DNA of 7,134 bases, taken from positions 1-7,134 of the forward strand of contig RPRC01000283.1 of NCBI GenBank assembly GCA_003857395.1. Reading direction: 5' to 3'. This DNA comes from Geobacter sp. Its GTDB lineage: Bacteria; Desulfobacterota; Desulfuromonadia; Geobacterales; Geobacteraceae. Numbering within the stretch: the first letter of the stretch is position 1; each line of letters starts with the position of its first letter. Positions 1 to 5,954 of this stretch are shown piece by piece. Under the pieces are notes generated by a model that did not search any database, was not told the origin of the DNA, and was given only the letters and a program-made list of their open reading frames with translations. A program made the translations under genes and the position numbers.

Positions 1-326
1 CCAGATAACGAAGTATCCTCATTTCCTGATCCCTTTGACCCTCTGCTGGCGTATTGCTCGTGACGTATCAGGGAAGTCCGTGAGCGACTCAGCTGATCTC
101 TTTCCGATAAACTGCGCCAGGAGCTCGGCCAAAATCTCCAGGTTTACCCCGTGGAACGCCTGGCCATTGATCTCAATATTGGGCCCCTTCCGGCACTCAC
201 CCTCGCACCTGCTCCCCACCAGTTCAACACTTACTGCACATTTCTGCTCCAGCAGGTATGCCTCAATGTACTCAAGATTCATTCTGTTTCCCCGTTGAAA
301 GCAGGAACTTCCCATGCAGATCTTTA

Positions 327-333
327 TTCTAGG
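327..333. repeat. Target-site duplication, left copy
   Basis: TTCTAGG, identical to 491-497. On the minus strand it is CCTAGAA, part of codons 3-5 of the ferredoxin gene (CCT AGA A). Confidence 0.7.
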
Positions 334-490
334 AGTTTGTCGGACTTAGGAAATCGAAGCGAAAATTCAGCTGGGCGAGGACAGATTTTGTCGATTTTGC
401 AGGGCAATAGTTGTTCTATTGACCAAAAAAGCGGCGAAATATGGACCGTCCAGACGGATTTGCAGCAGATTTACCCTAAGTCCGACAGGC
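334..490. mobile_element. MITE-like non-coding inverted-repeat element inserted in the ferredoxin gene
   Basis: A 157-bp element with perfect 13-bp terminal inverted repeats: TGTCGGACTTAGG at 338-350 and its complement at 475-487. It is flanked by an exact 7-bp direct repeat TTCTAGG at 327-333 and 491-497, which reads as the target duplication. In plus-strand RNA the ends pair without mismatch from 328-350 to 475-497, helped by four G-U pairs, and a further 5 bp (351-355 with 468-472) follows a 2-nt bulge. An inner hairpin, CAATAG/CTATTG, lies at 405-421. There is no transposase, so it would depend on an element elsewhere in the genome. The parent insertion sequence family is not recognised. 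The exact restoration of the neighbouring reading frame by removing it is the main proof that it is an insertion. Confidence 0.75.
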
Positions 491-497
491 TTCTAGG
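491..497. repeat. Target-site duplication, right copy
   Basis: TTCTAGG, identical to 327-333. It directly follows the original ATG AAG of the ferredoxin gene on the minus strand. Confidence 0.7.
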
Positions 498-510
498 CTT
501 CATGGAAAGT

Positions 511-516
511 CTCCTT
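511..516 (-). promoter_or_regulatory. Ribosome binding site of the original ferredoxin start
   Basis: AAGGAG on the minus strand overlaps the rex TGA (516-518) and lies 7 nt before the ATG at 501-503. It decides that the gene originally began at 503, 12 nt after the rex stop, and was probably translationally coupled to rex. It now leads only to a 10-codon peptide. Confidence 0.7.
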
Positions 517-1178
517 CACACATTACAGTCTGGTTGAATTCGGTTCAACTTCACGGAAAGCACCGCTAATCCGGAGGCCAGATCTTCCTTCTGGGCAATC
601 ACATCTTCGGGAACGACAAGATTTGTCGAGGTAAAGTTCCAAATGCCCTTGATACCCGAGGCAACTATGATATCCGTAACCTCTTGGGCATCTTCCGGCG
701 GGACACAGAGAATTGCCAGTCCGACATGAATTCTCTTCGACAGTTCTGCAAGTCGTGCCATATCGAATACAGGCAGCTCATGTACCAGTGCCTTTGCCTT
801 GAGCGGCTCTTTGTCAAAAGCAGCGACGATTTTCAGTCCCAGATTCGTCAACTCCTGGTTGTAAAGAATCGAGGTGCCGAATTGCCCGACACCAACAAGG
901 AAAGCATCAAGGGTTTCTCCCAAACCGAGAAAATCCTCGACACCCTTGATAAGGTCTCCTACGCAGTAGCCGATGCGGGGAGTACCGTTGATTCGTGTCA
1001 ACTCGAGGTCCTTTCGGACCAGAATCGGTTCGATTTCCAACCTCTCCGCAAGGTAGGAAGATGAAACAAACTGCTCTCCCTTTAAAAAAAGCTCCCGCAA
1101 AATCGCAAGATACGCAGGAAGGCGCCTGACCGTGGGCAATTTATCAATTTTAAGAACTCGTCTTTTCATAGGTGTCAA
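516..1178 (-). CDS. rex: Redox-sensing transcriptional repressor Rex
   Basis: Rex is a cytoplasmic dimeric repressor that binds DNA when NAD+ prevails and releases it on binding NADH, controlling fermentative, hydrogenase and respiratory genes. From the TTG start the protein is 220 aa, close to the usual 210-220. Residues about 18-73 are the winged helix (RRLPAYLAILREL ... LVRKDLELTRING). A Rossmann domain follows with GVGQFG at 96-101 and AAFDKEP at 119-125, whose Asp contacts the adenosine ribose in the family. The family segment IWNFTSTNLVVP is at 179-190. Start choice: TTG at 1176-1178 has AAGGAA 7 nt upstream (1186-1191). The ATG at 1167-1169 has that motif too far away, and the ATG at 1212-1214 has a GGAG only 1 nt away. 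The broken ferredoxin gene follows by 12 nt, a linkage common near NAD-linked hydrogenases. No canonical Rex box was found in the window. Confidence 0.93.
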   Translation of the reverse strand: MTPMKRRVLKIDKLPTVRRLPAYLAILRELFLKGEQFVSSSYLAERLEIEPILVRKDLELTRINGTPRIGYCVGDLIKGVEDFLGLGETLDAFLVGVGQFGTSILYNQELTNLGLKIVAAFDKEPLKAKALVHELPVFDMARLAELSKRIHVGLAILCVPPEDAQEVTDIIVASGIKGIWNFTSTNLVVPEDVIAQKEDLASGLAVLSVKLNRIQPDCNV

Positions 1179-1301
1179 CGTGTCTTTCCTTACTATGGTA
1201 GGGATTTGGATCATGCTCCACCGCTGATCCAGGCCAGGTGTTGTACCGTCCGGTTACCATCTGAGCAAGTTTGAGGCCAACCGGCATACTTCGTCTAACT
1301 A

Positions 1302-1512
1302 GTTTTCCTCCGGAAAGTCTCAACAGGGGCTGGGCTGGAACTTCCCCGAAGCCTCTCGTAATCGGTCGCCACCCGAGCACTGATCGGGCAACCTGCCGGA
1401 ATCAGGCGCTTTCCTTGCTGTCGCTGTTGTGCCATGAAGCCGTACGAGAGACTCCGAGAAAGCCCCAGCCCAACGGGGGTCAGCACTATTTTGATGTTTC
1501 CGGATGAAAACC
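1302..1512 (-). mobile_element. Second MITE-like inverted-repeat element, a long RNA hairpin in the rex leader
   Basis: The ends are 15-bp inverted repeats with one mismatch, 1302-1316 against 1497-1511 (core TCCGGAAA / TTTCCGGA). AACTA occurs directly at both borders (1297-1301 and 1513-1517), a candidate 5-bp target duplication. Nested inside, 1329-1360 pairs with 1443-1474. As minus-strand RNA this is 32 consecutive pairs without a mismatch, seven of them G-U. The tip (1361-1442) can branch further, for example CCCGA/UCGGG at 1372-1388 and CCUG/CAGG near 1392-1406. The short frames across it have no recognisable protein. It shares no terminal sequence with the element at 334-490. It could instead be a native structured leader whose ends only resemble transposon termini. 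It matches no riboswitch or ncRNA family I recognise. Confidence 0.6.
1329..1474 (-). ncRNA. Candidate structured RNA: 32-bp stem with branched tip
   Basis: Read on the minus strand, the 5' arm is 1474 down to 1443 and the 3' arm 1360 down to 1329. Every position pairs: 25 Watson-Crick and 7 G-U. On the plus strand the same seven positions would be A-C mismatches, so the fold is strand-specific and matches the rex direction. A 2-nt bulge and a CGG/CCG helix (1440-1442 with 1363-1365) may continue the stem. If co-transcribed with rex it would be a natural double-strand-specific RNase target. Transcription and function are unproven. Confidence 0.45.
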
Positions 1513-1570
1513 AACTATCGATACTACAGGTAATGCACCCTGCATGGTTATACACCGCAGGGGAGCAACC

Positions 1571-1584
1571 ATAACATATGTTAT
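1571..1584. promoter_or_regulatory. Operator-like 14-bp perfect palindrome
   Basis: ATAACATATGTTAT is its own complement and is followed by AGC, so TTATAGC recurs here and in the palindrome at 1637-1656. It overlaps the -10 box of the candidate rex promoter on the minus strand, a classic repressor position. The bound protein is unknown; it does not match a Rex box. Confidence 0.4.
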
Positions 1585-1607
1585 AGCTTGCCGGCTCGAA
1601 TTTGCAA
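1580..1607 (-). promoter_or_regulatory. Candidate sigma70 promoter for rex
   Basis: On the minus strand, TTGCAA (1602-1607) and TATAAC (1580-1585) are separated by 16 bp, matching the consensus at 4/6 and 5/6. Transcription would start near 1573 and give a leader of nearly 400 nt that includes the hairpin element at 1302-1512. Without that element the leader would be about 180 nt. Confidence 0.35.
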
Positions 1608-1636
1608 CAATGGGAGAAATCGACTGAAAGAAGAGG

Positions 1637-1656
1637 GCTATAACTATCATTATAGC
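1637..1656. promoter_or_regulatory. AT-rich inverted repeat downstream of the response regulator gene
   Basis: GCTATAA and TTATAGC surround a 6-bp centre. The right arm repeats the TTATAGC found at 1581-1587, and the two centres are 69 bp apart. It lies about 45-65 nt after the response regulator stop. It could be a second operator for the rex promoter or a weak terminator: on the minus strand it is followed by a pyrimidine-rich stretch, not a clean T tract. Confidence 0.35.
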
Positions 1657-1699
1657 AATAATGAATATTATACTTGTCGGCCTGAAGAGAGAGTTGGCA

Positions 1700-3127
1700 T
1701 TATTTCGTCATTTTCTGGCGTTGTTTCAGACGCTTACTCAAGGCAGGCTGAGAAATTCCCAGTATTCTGGCGGCAAGTGTCTGATTGTTTTCGGCACGCA
1801 CCAGCGCCTCTGAAACAAGACTTTCTATCGCCTCTTGTATGGTGGGAAGGTGCTTGCACGACTCAAAAAAGTTGTGCTGACCGCCAGACCTGTTACCAGC
1901 ACTGAGCAGATTTTTCCCCGATTGGCCAAGCACCTTTTCAAAAGCAGTAACAGGCAACATCTTTGACTTGCTGGAGCTTGCAGCATCAAAAATCATCGAT
2001 TTCAATTCACGTACATTTCCAGGAAAGGCATAATTAGCGAGACGCAGATAAATTTCCCGGGACACTCCCGGTTTCCTGACCTGAAGCAGCTGTACTACCT
2101 CGTTCAGAAAATGGTCGACCAGCATCGGCAGATCATCTTTGCGATCCCGCAAGGGAGGAATGCAGACATGGTGAATATTCAACCGATAATACAAGTCCTT
2201 GCGAAAAGCTCCCGAGGCCTGCTTTGCCAGCAGGTCCTGGTTTGTCGCCACAACGATGCGCGCCTCCAGCCGCTTGGGCCGGTCGCTTCCCAGGGGGATA
2301 TATTCCCCTTCCTGCAGCAGGCGCAATAATTTCAGCTGGGAAACCTGACTCAAATCGCCTATTTCATCGAGGAACAAGGTGCCACCGGAGGCATTTTCCA
2401 CCAATCCTTTTCTGGCCTCGCTGGCGCCGGTAAACGCCCCCCTGAGATGGCCGAACAGTGTGTCGGCAAAGATGGCATCATCCAATCCGGCCACGTTTAC
2501 GGAGACCATGGGGCCAATGCATTTGCTGCAGACATGAATCGCCCGGGCGAACAATTCCTTGCCTACCCCGCTCTCACCGGTGACCAGGATCGGCTGGTTG
2601 CTTTTGGTGACTAGTTCCAGATATTTAAAGATTGCCAGCATCGCCGGATCGTTCGTTACAATCTCCCGGAATGCTTCCGGACAATGCAAGGTGTCGCTGA
2701 GGAACTGATTGCTCATCTCGATATTTTCCCGCTGGAGATCGAGCATTTTTATAGAGCGCAGTACTCCCTTGACGAGCCGGTCTTCCTCATCGGTTTTGAC
2801 GAAATAATCAAAAGCTCCCAGCTTCATGCACTTGATTGCGGTCGACAACTGGTTCATGCCGCTCAGAATGATAACCGGGATGTCAGGATACTCTTCGGTA
2901 ATCATCGCCAGCAATTCTTCGCCGGAAAGATGAGGCATGGTGAGATCCAGCAGCACGATGCCGACCTTCCGGGTTGCCAGAATGTCCATGACCTGCCGGC
3001 TGTCCGTACACTTGACAATATTGTTGATTCCAGCGGATCTTTCCAGAATGATGCCCAGGCTGCGCAGCCAAGGGGCTTCATCATCGACAAGAACTATCTT
3101 GTAAGAAGGATACAAAGCTTGTTGCAT
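1700..3127 (-). CDS. Sigma54-dependent NtrC-family response regulator
   Basis: This 475-aa cytoplasmic enhancer-binding activator has the full REC-AAA+-HTH order. The receiver (about 9-125) has acidic residues D15/D16, phospho-acceptor D61 in LLDLTMPH, S89 and K111. The AAA+ domain has Walker A GESGVGKE at 184-191, the sigma54-contacting loop GAFTGA at 230-235, Walker B TLFLDEIGD with D254/E255, sensor I ATNQD at 294-298, arginine-finger region FRKDLYYRLN, and sensor II GNVREL at 370-375. A Fis-type helix-turn-helix is at about 446-471 (NNQTLAARILGISQ). All key residues are present, so it should be active. The start has AGGAG/AGAGG upstream, inside the last codons of the kinase gene, whose stop is only 5 nt away, so translation is probably coupled. 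It would be phosphorylated by that kinase; its targets are not identifiable here. Confidence 0.95.
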   Translation of the reverse strand: MQQALYPSYKIVLVDDEAPWLRSLGIILERSAGINNIVKCTDSRQVMDILATRKVGIVLLDLTMPHLSGEELLAMITEEYPDIPVIILSGMNQLSTAIKCMKLGAFDYFVKTDEEDRLVKGVLRSIKMLDLQRENIEMSNQFLSDTLHCPEAFREIVTNDPAMLAIFKYLELVTKSNQPILVTGESGVGKELFARAIHVCSKCIGPMVSVNVAGLDDAIFADTLFGHLRGAFTGASEARKGLVENASGGTLFLDEIGDLSQVSQLKLLRLLQEGEYIPLGSDRPKRLEARIVVATNQDLLAKQASGAFRKDLYYRLNIHHVCIPPLRDRKDDLPMLVDHFLNEVVQLLQVRKPGVSREIYLRLANYAFPGNVRELKSMIFDAASSSKSKMLPVTAFEKVLGQSGKNLLSAGNRSGGQHNFFESCKHLPTIQEAIESLVSEALVRAENNQTLAARILGISQPALSKRLKQRQKMTK

Positions 3128-3132
3128 GCCCG

Positions 3133-4368
3133 TTACCTCTCCTTCTGCGCGGGCAGAGCCACTCTGACTGTCGTACCTTTTCCCTGCTCAGAGGCAAAAG
3201 TGAGAGTTCCGCCATGACCGGTAACGATTCGCTCCGAGAGAGAAAGACCTAGTCCGGTTCCGCCCTTTTCCCTTTTCGTGGTAAAAAACGGCGAAGTAAG
3301 ATGGAGAACATGCTCAGGCAGGATTCCAACCCCTTCGTCTTTCACGAGAAATTCAACCATCCCTTTCTGTTCATCAAAGGAAGTCTGCACGGTAATTCGT
3401 TGGGATTTGTCCTCAAGAGCCTGGCAGGCATTCATCAGCAGATTCACGACAACTTGCTCAATTCGTTGACCATTTCCTTTAATTTTCGGCAAGGCATCCG
3501 CATACTGGGCCGAAAAGTTCTCTGTCGAATCCCGCAGCATGGTTCCCATGAGACGCAGGGAAGTCTGCACCAGCTCGTTAAGGTCGAGGGTCTCCTCAAA
3601 GCTTGCATCATCCCGACGGGTGAAATTCTTCAGGTCATCGACAATCCGTTTTATGCGCCGGGCACTTTCCAGCAAGTCATCAAACATTTCCGGGAGTTCT
3701 TCCCGCATTTTCGAATAGGGAAGCCCCGCGAACGAAAAGTCTCCATGGTCATGATAGTGCTTTTCCAGGATCGGTTCCGCATCCCGGAAGGCCTCCATCA
3801 GTACGGGAAAATTTAACAGAATAAGGCCATTGGGGTTATTTATTTCATGGGCTATACCGGCCAGCAGGAAACCAAGGGCCGCCATTTTTTCTGCCTGAAG
3901 AAGCTGCTGCTGGCCAAGCTGGGCGATGGCTTGCGCCTCCGCAAGACTCTGGTTGCTTTTGGTCAGCTCTTCCACACGAGCGGCAAGCGCAGACTGCAAG
4001 CCGAGCACCCGCTGCCCGACCTTGATACGGGCAAGCAGTTCATCGGCACTGAACGGCTTTACAATATAGTCGTCGGCACCGGATTCCAGTCCCGAAACCA
4101 CATCCTCCTGAAAGCCTTTACAGGTAAGAAGGATAAGGTACGGTTGCACTGCAGCTTCGGACGTACGCAGTGTGCGACAAATATCAACCCCGTCCATACC
4201 GGGCATCATCCAGTCGAGAATCGCCAGCATTGGTGGGCCTTCAGACTGAAGGGCCTGCAAGGCCTCACAGCCGTCACAGCAAATCACAACCTCAAAGCCC
4301 GCTTTTTTCAATACTGCCAAAAGGATTCGGCGTGTCGTCTGATCATCATCCGCAATGAGTATTTTCAT
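3133..4368 (-). CDS. Soluble hybrid histidine kinase with N-terminal receiver domain
   Basis: The protein is 411 aa from ATG 4366-4368, which has AGGTGA just upstream. The receiver (1-120) has D7/D8/D9, phospho-acceptor D52 (LDWMMPGMDG) and K104 in VKPF. A helical linker (about 122-160) leads to HisKA with H174 in GIAHEINNP. HATPase_c has the N box at 304-318 (VVVNLLMNACQAL), G1 DEGVGI at 344-349, PFFTTK at 360-365 and G2 GGTGLGLSL at 369-377. There is no signal peptide, membrane segment or PAS domain, so input probably arrives by phosphorylation of the receiver from another kinase. A longer frame from a TTG at 4513-4515 adds 49 residues, but it lacks a ribosome site and resembles no domain. 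It is paired with the downstream NtrC-type regulator. Confidence 0.93.
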   Translation of the reverse strand: MKILIADDDQTTRRILLAVLKKAGFEVVICCDGCEALQALQSEGPPMLAILDWMMPGMDGVDICRTLRTSEAAVQPYLILLTCKGFQEDVVSGLESGADDYIVKPFSADELLARIKVGQRVLGLQSALAARVEELTKSNQSLAEAQAIAQLGQQQLLQAEKMAALGFLLAGIAHEINNPNGLILLNFPVLMEAFRDAEPILEKHYHDHGDFSFAGLPYSKMREELPEMFDDLLESARRIKRIVDDLKNFTRRDDASFEETLDLNELVQTSLRLMGTMLRDSTENFSAQYADALPKIKGNGQRIEQVVVNLLMNACQALEDKSQRITVQTSFDEQKGMVEFLVKDEGVGILPEHVLHLTSPFFTTKREKGGTGLGLSLSERIVTGHGGTLTFASEQGKGTTVRVALPAQKER

Positions 4369-4432
4369 GATCACCTGGAACATTGAGTGGAAAGTACCTT
4401 CAGTGGGCGGCACAGCCTGCCAATCGGGTTCC

Positions 4433-4461
4433 ATTGTACCGTTCTTGACCAAATCCGTCCA
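4433..4461 (-). promoter_or_regulatory. Candidate sigma70 promoter of the kinase-regulator operon
   Basis: On the minus strand, TGGACG (4456-4461) and TACAAT (4433-4438) are separated by exactly 17 bp, matching the consensus at 4/6 and 5/6. Transcription would start near 4426, about 58 nt before the kinase ATG. Confidence 0.35.
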
Positions 4462-4522
4462 TTCCTTAGTGAAGATGAAACCATCTAGGCGGACACCAGC
4501 AACCTGCAGGAGCAAACAATCG

Positions 4523-4537
4523 ACAAAATAACTGCCA
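4523..4537 (-). promoter_or_regulatory. Imperfect sigma54-type (-24/-12) site upstream of the kinase operon
   Basis: The minus strand reads TGGCAG-TTATT-TTGT, matching TGGCAC-N5-TTGC in spacing and in nearly all bases. The important -12 GC is GT here, which usually weakens the promoter. If real, it would let the downstream sigma54 regulator act on its own operon. It could be a chance match. Confidence 0.25.
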
Positions 4538-4613
4538 CACGTATAGTGGTTTCGGCTAAAATATGCTGTATGCTGTTTATTCTGAGCACATCTGAAGTCA
4601 GGAGAAAATCACC

Positions 4614-5651
4614 ATGATCAGGCCAGTCGACACGTCATTCACCAAGATACTTCCCATTACCAGCGATGAGGCATTACGGCGACGCTTCATGATCCTCGAC
4701 GAGCCGATCCAGGCCAATATGCGCTTCGGGTTACTGCTGGAGGTTCTCGACAAGGTAGCGGAAGAGGCCGCCCTCAGCTATGTCAACCAGTTCTTTCCCG
4801 AGGCCAGGGTGGTGACCGCAGCCATTGACAATATCGCGATCCGTCATGTTACGGACATGACGAGGGATGTTCATTTTAACGCGCGAATCAATCATGTGGG
4901 CCGCTCCTCTCTTGAAATCGGCATACGGGTCGAGCAACCCGGCAACCCGGTAAAACATATCGCATCCTGCTATTTCACCATGGTAGCCCGCTCGGGCGTG
5001 GGAGAGGATGCAACCAGCGTGGTCCTGCCAGGCCTGGAGTACACGGAAGAAATCGAGCAACAGCGGGCGGCAAAAGCTCTGAAACGAAGGGAAGAATACA
5101 AGCTGCAGCAGGCATTGCTGCGAGAACCGCCGAGCCGGGAGGAGTTCGAAATGCTCACCGGTCTGCATGCGGCCCAGGATGAGCCCGGTTTCAAGGGCCT
5201 GCTGGCAGGCAACCTGACTGCCGATGCCTGGGAGCGGATGTACCCGGAGCAGGAAAACGTTCCCAAAAAAATATTCGGCGGATATCTCATTCGCCGCGCC
5301 TACGAGCTGTCTTCCATCTGTTGCGAGAAGGTGGCACCCAACCGCCCGATGCCCGCGGCAGTCAACCGGATCAATTTTTTCCACCCGGTGCGCATGGGGG
5401 ACATCCTTCACTACACCACACGCGTCGTCTATTCCAACGGCAGCCTTATCTGCGTCGAAGCCAACATCGAGCGGATCAGCCGCGACCGTACCAGCAAAGC
5501 CCTGTCGAATTCCTGCCTGTTCACCTTTGTCAATGTCGATGATGCGCTGAATCACCAGCCGGTACCCCAGGTCTATCCGACCAATTACGGCGAAGACGCC
5601 CGCTATCTGGCGGCCCATCGCAGCTGTCAGTCATTAAGCATGCACCGTTAA
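4614..5651 (+). CDS. Double-hotdog acyl-CoA thioesterase (ACOT9-like)
   Basis: This 345-aa protein probably hydrolyses acyl-CoA to free fatty acid and CoA. It has two hotdog folds in tandem. The first (about 34-126) runs from ANMRFGLLLEVLDKVAEEAA through AIDNIAIRHVTDMTRDVHFN to HIASCYFTMVA. The second (about 217-306) runs from PKKIFGGYLIRRAYELSS through NRINFFHPVRMGDILHYTTR to SNSCLFTFV. A charged helical linker with ALKRREEYKLQQALLREPP joins them. This layout is that of the ACOT9/10-type thioesterases. A family call from sequence alone does not give the chain length or substrate. The start is supported by AGGAG at 4600-4604, 9 nt upstream. It is divergent from the kinase operon and appears monocistronic, ending at the palindromic terminator 55 nt downstream. 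Upstream lies a 7-bp tandem repeat, ATGCTGT twice, at 4563-4576. Confidence 0.88.
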   Translation: MIRPVDTSFTKILPITSDEALRRRFMILDEPIQANMRFGLLLEVLDKVAEEAALSYVNQFFPEARVVTAAIDNIAIRHVTDMTRDVHFNARINHVGRSSLEIGIRVEQPGNPVKHIASCYFTMVARSGVGEDATSVVLPGLEYTEEIEQQRAAKALKRREEYKLQQALLREPPSREEFEMLTGLHAAQDEPGFKGLLAGNLTADAWERMYPEQENVPKKIFGGYLIRRAYELSSICCEKVAPNRPMPAAVNRINFFHPVRMGDILHYTTRVVYSNGSLICVEANIERISRDRTSKALSNSCLFTFVNVDDALNHQPVPQVYPTNYGEDARYLAAHRSCQSLSMHR

Positions 5652-5705
5652 CACCTTGGGCATCAGACCTTGCAATGGGTTTTTACAATCCAGCTGACAT
5701 ACAAC

Positions 5706-5735
5706 GATAAAAGCCCGCCATGGCGGGCTTTTATC
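5706..5735. terminator. Bidirectional intrinsic terminator
   Basis: A perfect 30-nt palindrome whose two 15-base halves are exact complements: a GC-rich core (AGCCCGCC / GGCGGGCT) flanked by AAAA and TTTT tracts. The A/T flanks give a U-tract in either direction. It can therefore serve the thioesterase gene on the plus strand (stop at 5651) and the sensor kinase on the minus strand (stop at 5903). Confidence 0.9.
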
Positions 5736-5795
5736 AGTCTGTACTGTTTGTCATTCTCGTCATTGCCCCGCGACTTCGCAAGAAAAAGCAGCAGG

Positions 5796-5954
5796 ATGAC
5801 TTCCGCAAAGATCTTTTGTTTCCTTGCCTACCTGAACCTTGCCGTGGTGATGGGTATCTTCCTGATCCTTTTATTGTGGCGATGGTGGCAAGAAAAGCCA
5901 GGCTACGCCTCTCCGGGACTGGCCGGAAGTGTGGACTCCTTTGTGTTTTTCTGA
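5796..5954 (+). CDS. Possible small single-pass membrane protein
   Basis: This 52-residue frame begins MTSAKIFCFLAYLN, continues with a hydrophobic stretch (LAVVMGIFLILLLW) and then a polar tail beginning RWWQEKPGYASPG. That resembles a single membrane helix with a positively charged end. It lies just after the terminator and overlaps the 3' end of the convergent sensor kinase gene by 52 bp. The ribosome site is poor (AGCAGG directly abuts the ATG) and no family is recognised. It may be a chance frame. Confidence 0.25.
   Translation: MTSAKIFCFLAYLNLAVVMGIFLILLLWRWWQEKPGYASPGLAGSVDSFVFF

Larger units (their letters stand above)
19..503 (-). pseudogene. NuoE-like thioredoxin-fold [2Fe-2S] ferredoxin gene, interrupted by a MITE-like insertion
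   Basis: The body of the gene reads from 315 down to a TGA at 19-21. It begins MGSSCFQRGN and contains VELVGSRCEGECRKGP followed by a short beta/alpha tail, as in small [2Fe-2S] domains related to NuoE/HndA electron-transfer subunits. Those proteins bind the cluster with C-x4-C and C-x3-C. The C-x3-C is at GSRCEGEC, but the first cysteine of CMGSSC lies just upstream of the ATG at 315, so that ATG is not the natural start. The natural start is the ATG at 501-503, 7 nt after an AAGGAG that overlaps the rex stop. In the sequence as given this frame reads M-K-P-R-S-L-S-D-L-G and stops, because the insertion (334-490) follows codon 3-4. Removing 164 bp gives MKPRIKICMGSSCFQRGN..., 106 aa. Reinitiation at 315, or at a second Met near 285, could still make a protein lacking one or two ligands. 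The partner genes are expected beyond position 1. Confidence 0.8.

Noticed and set aside
151..537. 128-codon plus-strand frame across the first element
   Set aside because: It is antisense to the ferredoxin gene and runs through the insertion; the product has no family character.
1361..1442. Resemblance to a cobalamin riboswitch (ACCTGCCGG) or group II intron domain V (GTACGGCTTC)
   Set aside because: Only isolated short matches; the order of conserved boxes and the paired half of domain V are missing.
1295..1555. Open frame on the minus strand through the hairpin element (86 codons)
   Set aside because: No recognisable domain, no ribosome site, and the stretch is better explained by nested inverted repeats.
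1179..1700. Rex operator upstream of rex (TTGTGA-N6-TCACAA type)
   Set aside because: No such dyad; TTGTTGCAAA on the minus strand near 1600-1609 has no matching second half.
3847..4386. 179-codon plus-strand frame opposite the hybrid kinase
   Set aside because: It is antisense to the receiver and linker coding sequence and resembles no protein family.
4369..4515. N-terminal extension of the hybrid kinase from a TTG
   Set aside because: No ribosome site at the TTG and no domain in the added 49 residues; the ATG at 4368 starts exactly at the receiver strand (MKILIADDD).
4731..5618. 295-codon minus-strand frame opposite the thioesterase
   Set aside because: It is a shadow of the plus-strand gene, which has clear hotdog motifs and its own ribosome site.
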